From positions 620,001 to 684,000 of the forward strand of contig JAYKKR010000013.1 of the NCBI GenBank assembly GCA_036971615.1: 64,000 nucleotides of DNA, given 5' to 3'. This document shows, piece by piece, positions 53,334 through 64,000 of this stretch (its first letter is position 1; each line of letters opens with the position of its first letter). The stretch is from Amyloporia xantha. Taxonomy: Eukaryota; Basidiomycota; Agaricomycetes; Polyporales; Adustoporiaceae. The notes beneath the pieces are model-generated. The model did no database searches and was not told where the DNA came from. It worked only from the letters and a program-made list of their open reading frames with translations. The translations under genes and the position numbers were made by a program.

Positions 53334-55027
53334 CTAGAACCGCCTGCCCCCTCTTTTGAGCGGCTGTTTCGCACCTCGGTTCGAACTAGACTTCAGCCGT
53401 GCCACTTGTTTCTTTCTCTCTGCTTCGCTGTCGTCGTCTGATGACGGCACCTCGGTGCGCTTTGTTCTTTTCGCAGGAGGTGATGGCGAAGAATCGGCTG
53501 TCGTCAGGTCCTGCGTGGCATTGCGATTTGGGGTGCTTTTCTGTTCAGGAGTGTGTTGCCGGAAGGGTTGAGGGCTAGCACGTGTGCGAGACCCTGACCG
53601 TGAGGGACTGGGGCTTCCCCTGGTTGGCTTGCCAGCAATATTGCCCCCTCGTACAGTCTTGCTAAGCACAGCTGGTTGATCTTCGTCCTCGTCCTCATCC
53701 TCGGTGACCGACTCATCCGCTGTTTGGTCAGATATGACTGCACCTGAAGGTGTGGTTTCGGATGACCGGGGTTGTGCTGCGGGTGTAGCGACCGGCTCCC
53801 TTTCCTTGCCTTTAGACTGAAAGCGGGTAGATGTTTGATATCACCATGATAAAATATCGTGATGTAACTCACGGGCGGATCTGTGGATAACGGACGTGAT
53901 GGTATAATCTCCGAAGGCCTTAGTGGAGCCGGTGGTCTGAGCTGCGCAGGAGGAAGCGTCAAGTCAGGCTTTATTGTATCCGTCACGATCGAGGCTACAG
54001 ACACGCAGTAAGTCAGACCCAGAAGCACATTTTACAATAATACACTGACGGAGATCCGGGAGCAGGTTGAACGTAGCTGTCATTCGACGTAGTGTTGTGG
54101 CCACACGAGGTCTCGATATAGCATGCTTGACGTGTGTGTCAAACGTACGGCGAGCCGTCCTTCCAACTTTGTCAACTGCCTAAATAAGGAGAAGGAGAAG
54201 TATCCAGCGGTTTAATGACGAGGATGCATGAACACGAGACTCATGCCCATGCGGCGCACCTTCTCGAGGTCGGCCTCCGATAGCTCACTTACTGGATCCG
54301 CCGATGAGAAGGCTAGATGAGTGACGCTGATCAAGGGGATAATCAACTGTTTAGAAAGAATCTCTGCCGAGGCTTTGGGCCCCAGAGCATAGGTCTCCCA
54401 TCTCCATTTGAAAGTATCGCTTCCGAGTTCAAAAGCGAAGTCCTGTACGTAGCCGTTGAGTGAACGTTGAGTAATGGGTATTAATATCTACGCCATCCAC
54501 ACGACGCACGGAAAAATGAGAGCCCACGACTTCGAACGTCAAATCCATTACGCCTCCTAGAGTATGGGAAGCAGATATCAGTTCCAGAATGGCAGCTCTC
54601 CATTCATCTTCTTCTTCCAGCGTGGAGAATGTTGATGAATGTTCTGGATTATGTTGGCGCCAGCGTCGCGCGATTTGTTTGCTGGACAGTACTGCAGAAA
54701 CAGATTGTTCAAATTTATTCTGCAGTGATATTCTCAACGCAGTAATACCTTCTCCCCACACAGTTTGGGTATCTGTAACCATAATGCAACAGGTTGGATC
54801 CGTCTTAGACGAGTAATATTTCTGTCAGAATGAGGAATGGAATTTGATAAGAGGATGTCCAATAATGAATCGAACAACTGACCAACAAATACGGTATCGA
54901 GTGTTCTGAATCTATTTTTACCAGCCACTCTTTACTGAGAAGGAGTTTGAACTGATCCTGCCAGCAGCTGAAATTAACACAGACCTGTCAAGAATCATGA
55001 GAAACGGACCTCAGATAGATACTCCAT
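53334..55027 (-). CDS. XLF/Nej1-like end-joining factor
   Basis: XLF works with XRCC4/Lif1 and DNA ligase IV in non-homologous end joining in the nucleus. The start MEYLSE (ATG 55027) is followed by an intron (GTCCGT...TTGACAG) and an exon reading QFKLLLSKEWLVKIDSEHSI, then PYLL. After the next intron comes CCIMVTDTQTVWGEGITALR, ARRWRQHNPE and LISASHTLGGVMDLTFEVVG, which matches the XLF head domain. Helical segments (SELSEADLEKAVDKVGRTAR) form the coiled-coil stalk. The C-terminal third is disordered: Pro/Ser-rich with an acidic TEDEDEDEDQPAV run and basic ends (KKQVARLKSSSNRGAKQPLK), typical for XLF tails. About 430 residues. The head domain is divergent, so a related XRCC4-superfamily member is the main alternative. 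Confidence 0.75.
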
Positions 55028-55060
55028 TTCACGGTGAATTTCTCGTCAGCAGGTACAAGG

Positions 55061-55261
55061 TTACAGCTCGTGCTTTATTCCACGATTACTACGACCTATA
55101 GTATGACGAAGGATGGGACCTTTTAGGTGGCGTATACTCACTTGACTGCTGCCAAGTTGAACTATCGTTGTGGCCGCAATGTTACGTCCTTTGTACGTAC
55201 TGGCAGCCATCTTATAACCGATCTTTTGTTCATCTTTGCTGCCGCGAAGGTCCCTTGCCAT
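55061..55261 (-). CDS. Possible upstream ORF of the XLF-like gene
   Basis: A 66-codon ATG-started frame ends 34 bases before the XLF-like start codon, on the same strand. It reads MARDLRGSKDEQKIGYKMAA, then TYKGRNIAATTIVQLGSSQ, followed by a sequence that looks like a splice donor (GTGAGT). It may be a translated leader ORF, a separate tiny gene or a non-coding 5' exon. No family is recognised. Confidence 0.3.
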   Translation of the reverse strand: MARDLRGSKDEQKIGYKMAASTYKGRNIAATTIVQLGSSQVSIRHLKGPILRHTIGRSNRGIKHEL

Positions 55262-55412
55262 ATCAGGCGATGACTAATCAAACGCCTTCCTCTTCACTGC
55301 TGTCAAGTGACACTCTCTTAACTTTAGTTTCCTCTTAAAAGTTCTTTCACCCGCATCGTATCATCATTGCCCTGTGAAGCTACCATTACCTCGGATTTCT
55401 AAGAGCTCCTGC

Positions 55413-56732
55413 ATGGAGGAAGGCGAAGTCGTTGATAATAATCTCCATTCAGTTCGTGAGATCCGCGACGTGCGGGGCCCCCTGCACCATACGGAGGAAT
55501 CGGCCCAGGACGTTTCTGGGGTTGTTTACTCGCCTGCGTTGGAATGGCCTGGGGGTGCCGAACTCGACCGCTTAATATCGCCCCCTCTTCCTGATATCGT
55601 GGACGGAAATGCACCGACCTCAGGTTCGCCATTACATTCCTCCGTGTCTCTACGACTTCTCGTCCAACAGAGCTCGATCCTGCCAAAGAAACGCACTCTC
55701 GCAATCATAGATGGTTATGAAGAGGCGCAAATCGGTCGCGATGTTGCGCCAGCTGGCAGCGACACGCCGCGCATCCGATTGAAGGAGATGGAGGTGTCGA
55801 AGTTGCATGCGACGGTATATTGGGATAGTGATAGACGTGAGTGGGCAGTTGTAGATATGGGCTCAAAGCACGGTACCTTCCTCAAGTCGCATCGCAGGCC
55901 TGGGTCAACCATCGATGTCCCTGTACCATCGACATCTCAAGCGCCCGTCCTGACGAGCGAGGTACCTAGAGGTTTACGGCTATCCCCACCGAGAATGGCG
56001 AGCGTGCCACGACGCTTGGAACATCTGGATTCTCTGACTGTCGGCTCTACAACGTTCGATGTCCATATCCATGATGGCCAAGTCCCCTGTGTCGACTGCT
56101 CCTCTAAAGGTGGCGATGAAATCCCCTTGTTTGACGCTGGTAGAGTCAATAGTGATGCAAGTAAGAAGCGCAAGCGAGCTTTGACGGGAGTTATGCTAGA
56201 CGACACGATTTATTCCTCGTCGCCGGCGCAACGGGATCCCAAGAGGGCGCTCACGATGCTAAAACACACCCTGCTGTCACACCACAATATACCTTCTTCC
56301 ATGGCGGAGGGTACTTCTTATGTAGATAGAAGTGCACGACGGCGTGCGCTTTATCCCGATAAATCCCCTGCTGTCACTCGTACAGACACACGCGACATGC
56401 ATGCGACAGCTTCTGTCTATTCACTATCTCCTCGTACGGTTGAGCCTACTCCATTACCTTCGACAACTCCTTCTATCGATGCGACACTCACGCCTTTGCC
56501 GGACACTAATATCGGACGTCGCCTACTCCTGAAGCAAGGTTGGCAGCCTGGCACGAGTCTCGGTCTACCAAATAGCAGTGATGTCGCTCTACTTGAGCCT
56601 CTTGGGGTGGGCGGAAACATAGGAAGAGCGGGGCTCGGCATGGCAACTCCTCCTATTGTTGCGGCCCAGGCGAGTGGGAGCTCCAATAGGAAGGAAGAAG
56701 GAAGGTTTCGTCGGTGGGCTAGTCAAAGATGA
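55413..56732 (+). CDS. FHA and G-patch domain protein (AGGF1-like)
   Basis: A single-exon gene of 439 codons. An FHA phosphothreonine-binding domain covers about residues 75-165: RTLAIIDGYEEAQIGRD, IRLKEMEVSKLHATVYW (the Ser..His pair), and VVDMGSKHGTFLK. A G-patch follows near residues 365-410: RRLLLKQGWQPGTSLGL, then EPLGVGGNIGRAGLG. The combination of one FHA and one G-patch is that of AGGF1-type proteins, thought to act with RNA helicases or in pre-mRNA processing in the nucleus. The ATG at 55413 is the first in frame. It is divergent from the XLF-like gene with 385 bases between the start codons, so they may share a promoter. No introns, unlike nearly all its neighbours. Confidence 0.85.
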   Translation: MEEGEVVDNNLHSVREIRDVRGPLHHTEESAQDVSGVVYSPALEWPGGAELDRLISPPLPDIVDGNAPTSGSPLHSSVSLRLLVQQSSILPKKRTLAIIDGYEEAQIGRDVAPAGSDTPRIRLKEMEVSKLHATVYWDSDRREWAVVDMGSKHGTFLKSHRRPGSTIDVPVPSTSQAPVLTSEVPRGLRLSPPRMASVPRRLEHLDSLTVGSTTFDVHIHDGQVPCVDCSSKGGDEIPLFDAGRVNSDASKKRKRALTGVMLDDTIYSSSPAQRDPKRALTMLKHTLLSHHNIPSSMAEGTSYVDRSARRRALYPDKSPAVTRTDTRDMHATASVYSLSPRTVEPTPLPSTTPSIDATLTPLPDTNIGRRLLLKQGWQPGTSLGLPNSSDVALLEPLGVGGNIGRAGLGMATPPIVAAQASGSSNRKEEGRFRRWASQR

Positions 56733-57971
56733 GGTAATATGGCATCCTGATCCGTAGGTTGAGGACGAAATGCGTGGTACTTTATTTTGTTCTCTTGCTA
56801 TGGTCCCTATGCTGACAGCTTCTTTAGCTGAAAAGGTGCAGGCATGAATGACAACCGCAAGAGGAGTCTTTTACGTTGATCGACGACTCAGCATGGGACC
56901 GCACCTATCATGCCGGACAATTGTTCAGCGGACCTATCTCGTTGCGCTCTGACTTGTTCCTCTGCTTTGCGAGGCCGAGAGAGAATCCTCTGGCTCGGGG
57001 GCATCTCTCATATGCCACCCTTCACAGCCTGCCTAACATATCAGGTTACGCCATATTAGGTTGGAATGGCCGTCGTATTCTGTCGCATCTCCATCTCCAC
57101 ATGCTGTATTCCACCCGCACCCGCAGCAGGCGTGCTCGTGAAATCAGAAAGGCGCTTTGGAAAGTCACCTACATATAGGCTATAGTCAGCAGTGGGGTAG
57201 AATAGGCACGAACGTAGTGGAGATTTCGTCGATATGATATGTTGTGTCTGCTACCGTACCTAGCTTCAGCCTTCAGCTTCAGGACGTGACGTCTACATAT
57301 GCAGTCATGACGGCGGGCCGCAGGAATCCTTGTCCCGGTGCCCAGGAACGTCGAACAAGCGCGTCAGATGTGGAGCACTCTGCTAAAGATGGCTGTAACC
57401 ATCCGTCGGGCCTCATGTTCGGGTATCACGCATCGAGGCTGCCGCGTAGGTGGTTGATCCCACAGTACGGCGACGCGCTGGAAACACAAGTCTCAGACAG
57501 ACGATGCTGCTCCAGCGGCCACCCATGTTCTGAAGGGTGGCAATTTTGAGAGATGTTGGTTTACAACGCGTGCTTGAAGATGGACTCTGATGGAGACACG
57601 ACTAGATGCGGGTAGAGACATCTTGACGCGCTCTTGACGCGCTTGATCAAAGCCAAGCTGATGTCGTGTTTGACAGACGCGTTCTTTGTTTCAGTTTGGC
57701 GGTCACGTGCAAACGCGACACGGACGAAGTTGAAATCGCGAATCGAACACTCGCATCCTTGTTGCTGCATCGTAGGCTGACACTGTCAAGTCCCTTCTGA
57801 GGCCTCTGTCGTTATCTTCTCCCTCTTACTTCCACCTATTGGCGCGTCGGGCCCCAGTTCATTCTCGTCTTCTTTCATTTGTTCAACACAGCGCACTCCA
57901 AACGCACTACAAGGCAAACCAGTCTTCGCTGTCACCACCCGACGATTCAACAGTAAATATTCTTCTTTATA
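56733..57971. other. Intergenic, nothing recognised
   Basis: About 1.2 kb holding the 3' region of the FHA/G-patch gene and the cyclin promoter. Open frames at 56876-57178 and 57244-57549 have no motifs and no splice partners. Confidence 0.4.
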
Positions 57972-59897
57972 CAATGGCGAATCATACCGCACGCGTAAGT
58001 TATCTGTTGTTTTTCTATATAGCCCTCCACTTATATTGAACGTATCGCCACGCCAGTTGCCTCTGCGAAACCGAACCGGCCCACAACGCCCGAAAGTCAA
58101 CGGCGACGAAAACGCGACAAGCAGACATGTCCGCCAATCTTCCAGCGTGGCCATTGCAGGCGCATCACGCTTGCCTCACATGAACGCAGGCAAGACTGGT
58201 CCTCAACGTCCCGCCCTCGGTGAGGTCACGACGACAGCTGTCAACCGCAAGGTTTGTGTTCATGTTCAACTCTCTCGCACGCGACGGTTTGACCAATTGC
58301 TACCGCGCGGCGGCTAATAGGAAAACATCAGCAAAATTAATGGTAACGGCAAGGAAAAGGAGGTCCTCGACACCGGCCTCAAGCGCACTACCTCCGCGTC
58401 TTTCGCTGTTGCTACCGGGCCCCAAAGGGTCCCTCTTGTTCCAACTAGGACGGGCACCAACGTCGCCCACACTCGTGCATCTTCTATTCGAGTCCAGCGT
58501 CCACATGTCCCTGCGCGCGTTGCGCACCGTGTTCCTGTCCCTGTCCCTCAGGAATACCTTGAACCCGCCGAGGAGGAGCGCGAAGAGGAGGAAGATGACA
58601 TGGACGTCGAGGAACATGCAGTTCCTTCTCGTGCGCTTACTGTGGAGGAGGCAAGTCTCATCGTCGGTGAAGATGAGGTTGAAGGTATCGTTGGTGTCGA
58701 CGCAGACATCGATACTGATGACGAGGAGGACACCGAGCGCGTCGCCAGCATGAAGGTTGAGCGTGTTTGGCCTGAGGTCAACACTGAGCGTGCTCAGCGA
58801 TACAGGCGTCAGCTTGACGACATTAAGGAGACTTTCGAGGACCCCGTAGACGAGTTTGATATGACGATGGTCTCTGAATATTCAGAAGAGATTTTCGAGT
58901 ACATGAACGATCTGGAGGTAAGTCTCAACAAGCCTTGTTCCGCTTGATGGGTTGACTGATGACCGTGGCAGGACGACGTAATGCCAAGCCCAGATTATAT
59001 GGAGGGCCAGAGCGAGATCGACTGGAACATGCGACAAACGCTCGTGGACTGGCTTCTACAGGTTCACCTGCGGTACCACATGCTTCCGGAGACGCTTTGG
59101 ATAGCCATTAATATTGTCGACCGCTTCCTTACCAAGCGGATTGTCTCTGTTCTCAAGCTCCAGCTGGTCGGAGTAACAGCGATGTTCATCGCGGCGAAGT
59201 ACGAGGAGATTCTTGCCCCGTCTGTAGATGAGTTTGTCTACATGACAGAGAACGGCTACACGCGAGAGGAGATCCTAAAGGGCGAACGAATAGTGCTCCA
59301 GACACTCGACTTCAAAATCAGCCATTACTGCTCACCGTATAGCTGGATGCGCAAAATCAGCAAGGCCGACGACTACGACATCCAGACCCGCACGCTGAGC
59401 AAGTTCTTGACAGAGGTCACCCTGCTCGACTATCGCTTCTTGAGGGTGAAGCCAAGTCTTGTTGCAGCCATCGGGATGTACACGGCGAGGAGAATGCTGG
59501 GTGGCGACTGGGTGTGTAGTTGTTCCCTCTTTCGCCTGCCATCGTTCTTCATATATGCGAGAGATTCATACAATGCGGCATCCACGCCTCTCTCACGTTT
59601 TTCCTTTTGTTCCCCAGAACGCGTCAGAACCACGTGATTGATCGAACCCGGGCTGACCATTGTTTGCTGTTTCAGAACGAGGCCTTTGTCTTCTACTCCG
59701 GCTGCACAGAGGAGCACCTCCTCCCAGGTCATATGCTGCTTGTAGAGAAGCTCACTGAGCAGGGCTTCACGAAACAGCACGTCTGCCAGAAGTACGCGAA
59801 CAAGAAGTTCCTCAAGGCGTCTATATATGCCATTGAGTGGGCGCGCGCACACGTTGACGATGACCTGGCGGGCGAGAAGATGATCCTCGAAGAATGA
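57972..59897 (+). CDS. G2/M B-type cyclin
   Basis: B-type cyclins activate Cdk1 for entry into mitosis. Exons 57972-57992, 58057-58251, 58321-58917, 58972-59511 and 59676-59897 join in frame and give 524 residues. The first exon codes only MANHTAR. The N-terminal regulatory part holds a likely destruction box, QRPALGEVTTTAVN (RxxL plus a downstream Asn), and acidic stretches. The cyclin box begins at MVSEYSEEIFEYMNDLEDDV and contains IDWNMRQTLVDWLLQVHLRY, DRFLTKRIVSVLKLQLVGV, MFIAAKYEEILAPSVDEFVY, LKGERIVLQTLDFKISHYCS and the second fold from FLTEVTLLDYRFL. The MRQTLVDWL motif marks the B type. It ends at a TGA in 59895-59897. Confidence 0.93.
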
Positions 59898-60959
59898 GGG
59901 CCTCCCGTACTCGCGGTGACGGTGAATTACTTTATAATCTATCCAATCGCCATCATCACTCCCATGCATTCTGTCGTTCTGCGGCTTCCTCCAGTGTGTA
60001 ACACCACCCCATCCAGTCACGATCTACATTGTCCCCGTCAATTTCTCTCTTGCAGTCCCAATCACATGTGTTTGATTATTATTACATTCTACACATCCCT
60101 CTCCCACTTGATCATGTCCTTGTCTATGTTTGTCACCGCACATTGCTTTCTTTTCAAGTTGTTTTGGTCCGACGCCCCCTCGCTTTTTCGCCCGACATGC
60201 CATGACATTTGATTTGAAAGCCACATCCATTTTTGCATGATCATCATGACGATGCCATCCGACCACGCTCTCATTCGAACATTCGTTGTATTGGACTGCA
60301 TATGCCTCCCATGCTTGTTTTGTCTATGCCTCTCGCCACGCCATCGCCTCCTCTGATATATCCTTTGCCTTTGCCGATTTGTTTTGTTGCTTCACGCACA
60401 CGGTCGCTCTTCACCTTGTCTAGCATCCTGTCTCTTGCCTTGTTCTCCCCCGACCAAAATCTCCCTGATCTCTGTTGTCGGCTTGTTTTATTATCATTCA
60501 ATATTATTTCTTCGTTACCTGTTCCCTTCGGTTTTCTCTTGCGCTGGTATATAGTCTTGTGTTTTCTCTTCCTTCGGCGATCGCGGTCAGCTCTATTGCC
60601 CGGCTTGGGTATACGTACAGACAGCTCGTGTACTATATCCGCGCAGGGCGCCACGTCTCGGATTTTTATCTAATTAATCATATCGATGACCCGGACAAGA
60701 GCAGCGAGAAATGTTGAAGAGAGCAGCCGGGAGCGAGCTGAAGAAGGCTGAAGATGTCTGCCGACGACATGTGTCGGTTGTTGGTCAACTGGGACGTCTG
60801 CACGGATTCGGAACGGAAGCAGATCAACACTAGCATACCCCACGTGTATCGCGACTATCACATGCATCCGACCGCATCATAATACGGCGCTATAACGCGG
60901 TATCCCCAGTACTCGCCTCAGTCCATACCCCCAAGACTTTTTGTACCTCTACCACCACC
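59898..60959. other. Cyclin 3' region and FOX2 promoter
   Basis: About 1.1 kb, pyrimidine-rich on the plus strand from 60000 to 60600. The first few hundred bases are likely the cyclin 3' untranslated region; the last few hundred should drive FOX2. No gene is supported. Confidence 0.4.
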
Positions 60960-63900
60960 ATGTCTCAGTTGTCCTTCGCAGATCATACAGTTGTTGTTAC
61001 CGGTGCCGGCGGTGGTCTTGGGAAAGCGTAAGTGCGCTATTGCCATCTCAAGTAGTCCCAGGCTCATTTGTGTCCGATCCAGATACTCGCTCTTCTATGC
61101 GTCGAGAGGTGCAAATGTAGTGGTTAATGATGTCAGCCAAGCCGCGGCGCAGAAACTGGTAGATGAGATTGCGAAGGGTACGTCGTCGTGTTGTGCAAAT
61201 GAACGTGTCCTGATCACGGTATATGCATCTGAAGCGGGCGGGAAGGCGGTAGTCAATACGTCGTCCGTGGCGGATGGATCCGCTGTCATTAAAACGGCGT
61301 TAGATGCCTTCGGTGGAATAACGGTGTTGATAAACAACGCTGGCATCCTCCGAGACAAAGGGTGCGCTCGGTTGCCATATATTCATGCAGATCGATCCCA
61401 AATGCCTCCTCATTTATAGCTTCAAGAACATGACGGACCAGGAATGGGACCAAGTCCAACTCGTGCATCTGAAAGGCGCGTTCTCATGTACCAAGGCTGC
61501 GTGGCCTATCTTCTGCAAGCAGGGCTTCGGCCGCGTCGTGAACACCGCGAGTGCGGCAGGGATATATGGTGCGCCATTTGCATGCAGGCGCACTTGTCCT
61601 GGATTGAGCCCATGGAACAGGCAACTTTGGCCAGGCGAACTATAGCGCAGCGAAGATGGGCCTTATTGCATTCACCAAGACCCTCGCATTAGAAGGTGCG
61701 AAACATGGGATCAAGGCCGTCGTGATCGCACCGGTGCGTCTCTATTTTTCACGTCATCGGGTGTGGATCTTGTTCTCATTGTGTTTTTTGTCTGCGGACA
61801 GATGGCGGCATCAGCAATGACTGAGACGATCATGCCACCAGAGATGCTTGCAAACCTGAAGGTAAATATTTCAAGCGAGCGTTCCTTTCCGTTTCTCATA
61901 ATTTTATCCCTGTAGCCTGCATTTGTAGCACCCTTTGTCGCCGCAGTGACGCATCCCGACGGTATAGACGCCTCAGGCAGGATATTTGAGGTCGGCGCTG
62001 GGTTCATCGCTGAAGTACGATGGGAGCGTAGCAAAGGCGTTGTGTTCAAGACAGACGCATCTTTCACACCATCTGCTGTGCGCATCACGGTTTGACCTTG
62101 GCGTGATTGACATCCTCACGTTCATGATTCAGGTTCAAGAGAAATGGGACGACGTCACGGACTTCGATGATCCTGATCAGTACGTATTCGAAGTCTCTTT
62201 TATTATGCTCACTTCTCATTGATCTCTAGCCCGCAGGGTCTGCCAGATTTCGATCCACAGGTGAGTACAATGCACTAATCCTCCAGGTATTACATCCCAG
62301 TTTAAATGATTGCATGACATCAGGCGATCCTCGCTGCGGGTTCGAAACTATCTCCAAACGCACAAGCCTCTCCAGAGATTCGCTTTGACGGAAAGACCGT
62401 GATCATTACGGGTGCTGGCGCCGGCCTGGGTCGTAGCTATGCGCTTTTGTACGCGCGACTCGGTGCGAACGTCGTCGTAAACGATGTGAACGAGAAAGCT
62501 GCGAGCAGCGTCGTTGCAGAAATCACGAAAGGTAAGCCATGTGGAACTCCTTCCGCGCTGCCACGCTGACCGAGGAGCGGATGACAGCGGGTGGCAAGGC
62601 GGTGGCGGCAGTTGCATCTGCTGAGGACGGCGAGGGCATCGTGAAGACGGCGCTGGATGCCTTTGGCGGGGTACATGTGCTGGTTGCCAACGCGGGTGTA
62701 GTTCGTCCCAATGCTTTTAGCTCGATGAGTGAGAAGGAGTGGGATGAGGTCATGGCGGTGCATTTACGGTAAGCCTTGTCTGTACAGTGTCCACGCGTGT
62801 TTTGACCGTGTACTTCAGGGCTACCTTCAAGGTAAGAAACATGTTATGAATGGATCCATTGGTGATAATGGCTATCCATGTGATTTCTAGTGCGCGAAGG
62901 CGGTATGGCCCATTTTCCAGAAGCAGAAGTTTGGTCGCATCGTAACAACAGGATCACAAGCCGGCGTCTGTAGGTCTTGACATCTGTGATTTTGGAACCG
63001 ACGGCTCAAGTGACGCTGTTTCGTAGATGGCATGGCGGGACTTGCGAACGTGACTATTTCTGTCACGGAGTACGCGCTAAGCATTACTGACAGATGCCTC
63101 ACTGTAGTACGCTACAGCGAAAGCTGCAGTGCTCAGTCTCACACGTACGCTTGCTATCGAGGGGAGAAAATACAACATCCTTGCGAACACAGTGGTGCCA
63201 TCAGCAGGTGCGATGGTCGGATTAGGCCGGTGAGCGACTCTATCTTCAACTTTCCCATCCCAGAGTCTGAGAGGCTCATGTATCATGATCGCCTCGATCG
63301 ATACCAGCGCTAACAGCAACGTCGATGCGATCAAGGTTAGACCACATTCTTGTTGGGATCGGTAAGATCGTGTGTGATCGTCTTTAACGCTATACATCTA
63401 CAGGAAGAGTATGTCGCACCAGTGATTGGATTCCTCACGAGCGAAGCGAATGAAGAGACAACGGGTGGTCTCTTCCAGGTCGTGGCTGGATGGGTCGCAC
63501 AATTGCGCTGGCAGAGGACCGGTGGCCATGGTTTCCCCGTGAACAAGCCGCTGACGCCGGAAGCGATCATCTCGAAGTGGAGCTTGATCACCGACTTCTG
63601 TGTGTCCTTATGTATCCTAGCTGGGCGACTGCTGACAAGGACCGACAGCTGACAGCCGCGCAACAAATCCTACCAGCACTCAGGAAGCGTTCATGCAGGT
63701 AAGTCTTAGACCCGCTCGCACGCTTCAATACCTGTCTACATCGGTTGCAACCCTAGATCGCGGAGAATTTCGGGAACGAGGCTGAGGACGGTGGCGCCGG
63801 ATCTCCTTACGCCGACGCGGAAGACTCTGAACTCGTCTCGGAGGCCAAGAAGAAGTCGGAGGAACCTGTCGATTATACTTACAACGAGCGAGACGTCGTC

Positions 63901-64000
63901 CTCTACAACCTCGGCATTGGCGCGACTGAGAAGGAGCTGCAATGGACCTTTGAGGGGCATGACGAGTTTGCAGCTTTGCCGACCTTTGGTGTCATACCAC
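60960..64000 (+). CDS. FOX2: Peroxisomal multifunctional beta-oxidation enzyme, 5' part
   Basis: FOX2 joins 3-hydroxyacyl-CoA dehydrogenase and enoyl-CoA hydratase-2 activity in peroxisomal fatty-acid breakdown. Nineteen exons can be placed from 60960, the last starting at 63757 and leaving the window. The first dehydrogenase domain has [46 protein letters not shown] and the catalytic [12 protein letters not shown]. The second has [48 protein letters not shown] and [19 protein letters not shown]. After them come [20 protein letters not shown] and [17 protein letters not shown], then the start of the hotdog-fold part ([20 protein letters not shown]). Several exons are tiny (13, 23 and 28 nt). 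The C-terminal hydratase and any peroxisome signal lie beyond 64000. It is the only gene cut by the window edge. Confidence 0.93.

Overview
The window is nuclear DNA of a filamentous basidiomycete, most probably an Agaricomycete. The evidence is: nearly every recognisable gene is cut by several 42-110 nt introns with GTRNGY...YAG borders; many proteins match fungal families; and two families look basidiomycete-typical (the XPG/GEN-like nuclease at 3.7-5.8 kb and the Cys/His-rich 'CGH' mini-protein at 52.4-52.8 kb). Gene names come from motif and domain recognition by eye. Exon borders were placed by reading-frame continuity and splice consensus, not by transcript data.

Layout. 1-5.8 kb: a sparse region with an HMG-box coding segment and a GEN/Yen1-like flap nuclease. 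5.8-14 kb: an AT-rich, gene-poor island holding an intact indoleamine 2,3-dioxygenase (IDO) gene, a (TA)n tract, hairpins, a 26-bp inverted repeat pair, and an 801-bp Mutator-like miniature element with 217-bp terminal inverted repeats and a perfect 9-bp target duplication. 14-19.4 kb: a seven-helix membrane protein gene and poorly resolved coding fragments. 19.5-50.5 kb: a dense block of conserved eukaryotic genes: SARAF/DUF1183 (+), RIX7/NVL AAA-ATPase (-), an Egt2-like class V aminotransferase (+), tRNA-Val, ATG17 (-), an inverted second tRNA-Val, ARP3 (+), SELO (-), an HTATIP2-like reductase (-), a cytochrome b5/acyl-CoA dehydrogenase fusion (-), a beta-carbonic anhydrase (-), an ABCC transporter (-) and the DBP6/DDX51 helicase (-). 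50.5-53.3 kb: mostly unexplained, with one 84-residue CGH-type gene. 53.3-64 kb: an XLF-like end-joining factor (-), an FHA/G-patch protein (+), a B-type cyclin (+) and the first part of the peroxisomal multifunctional beta-oxidation enzyme FOX2 (+), which runs off the window.

The genes form no single pathway. Functional themes recur: ribosome assembly (RIX7, DBP6), DNA repair (GEN-like nuclease, XLF), acyl-CoA oxidation (acyl-CoA dehydrogenase, FOX2), and NAD/sulfur metabolism (IDO, Egt2-like). The most unusual parts are the transposon-associated AT-rich island with the IDO gene, the inverted tRNA-Val pair whose introns differ while their exons match, and the short genes that only appear after splicing.
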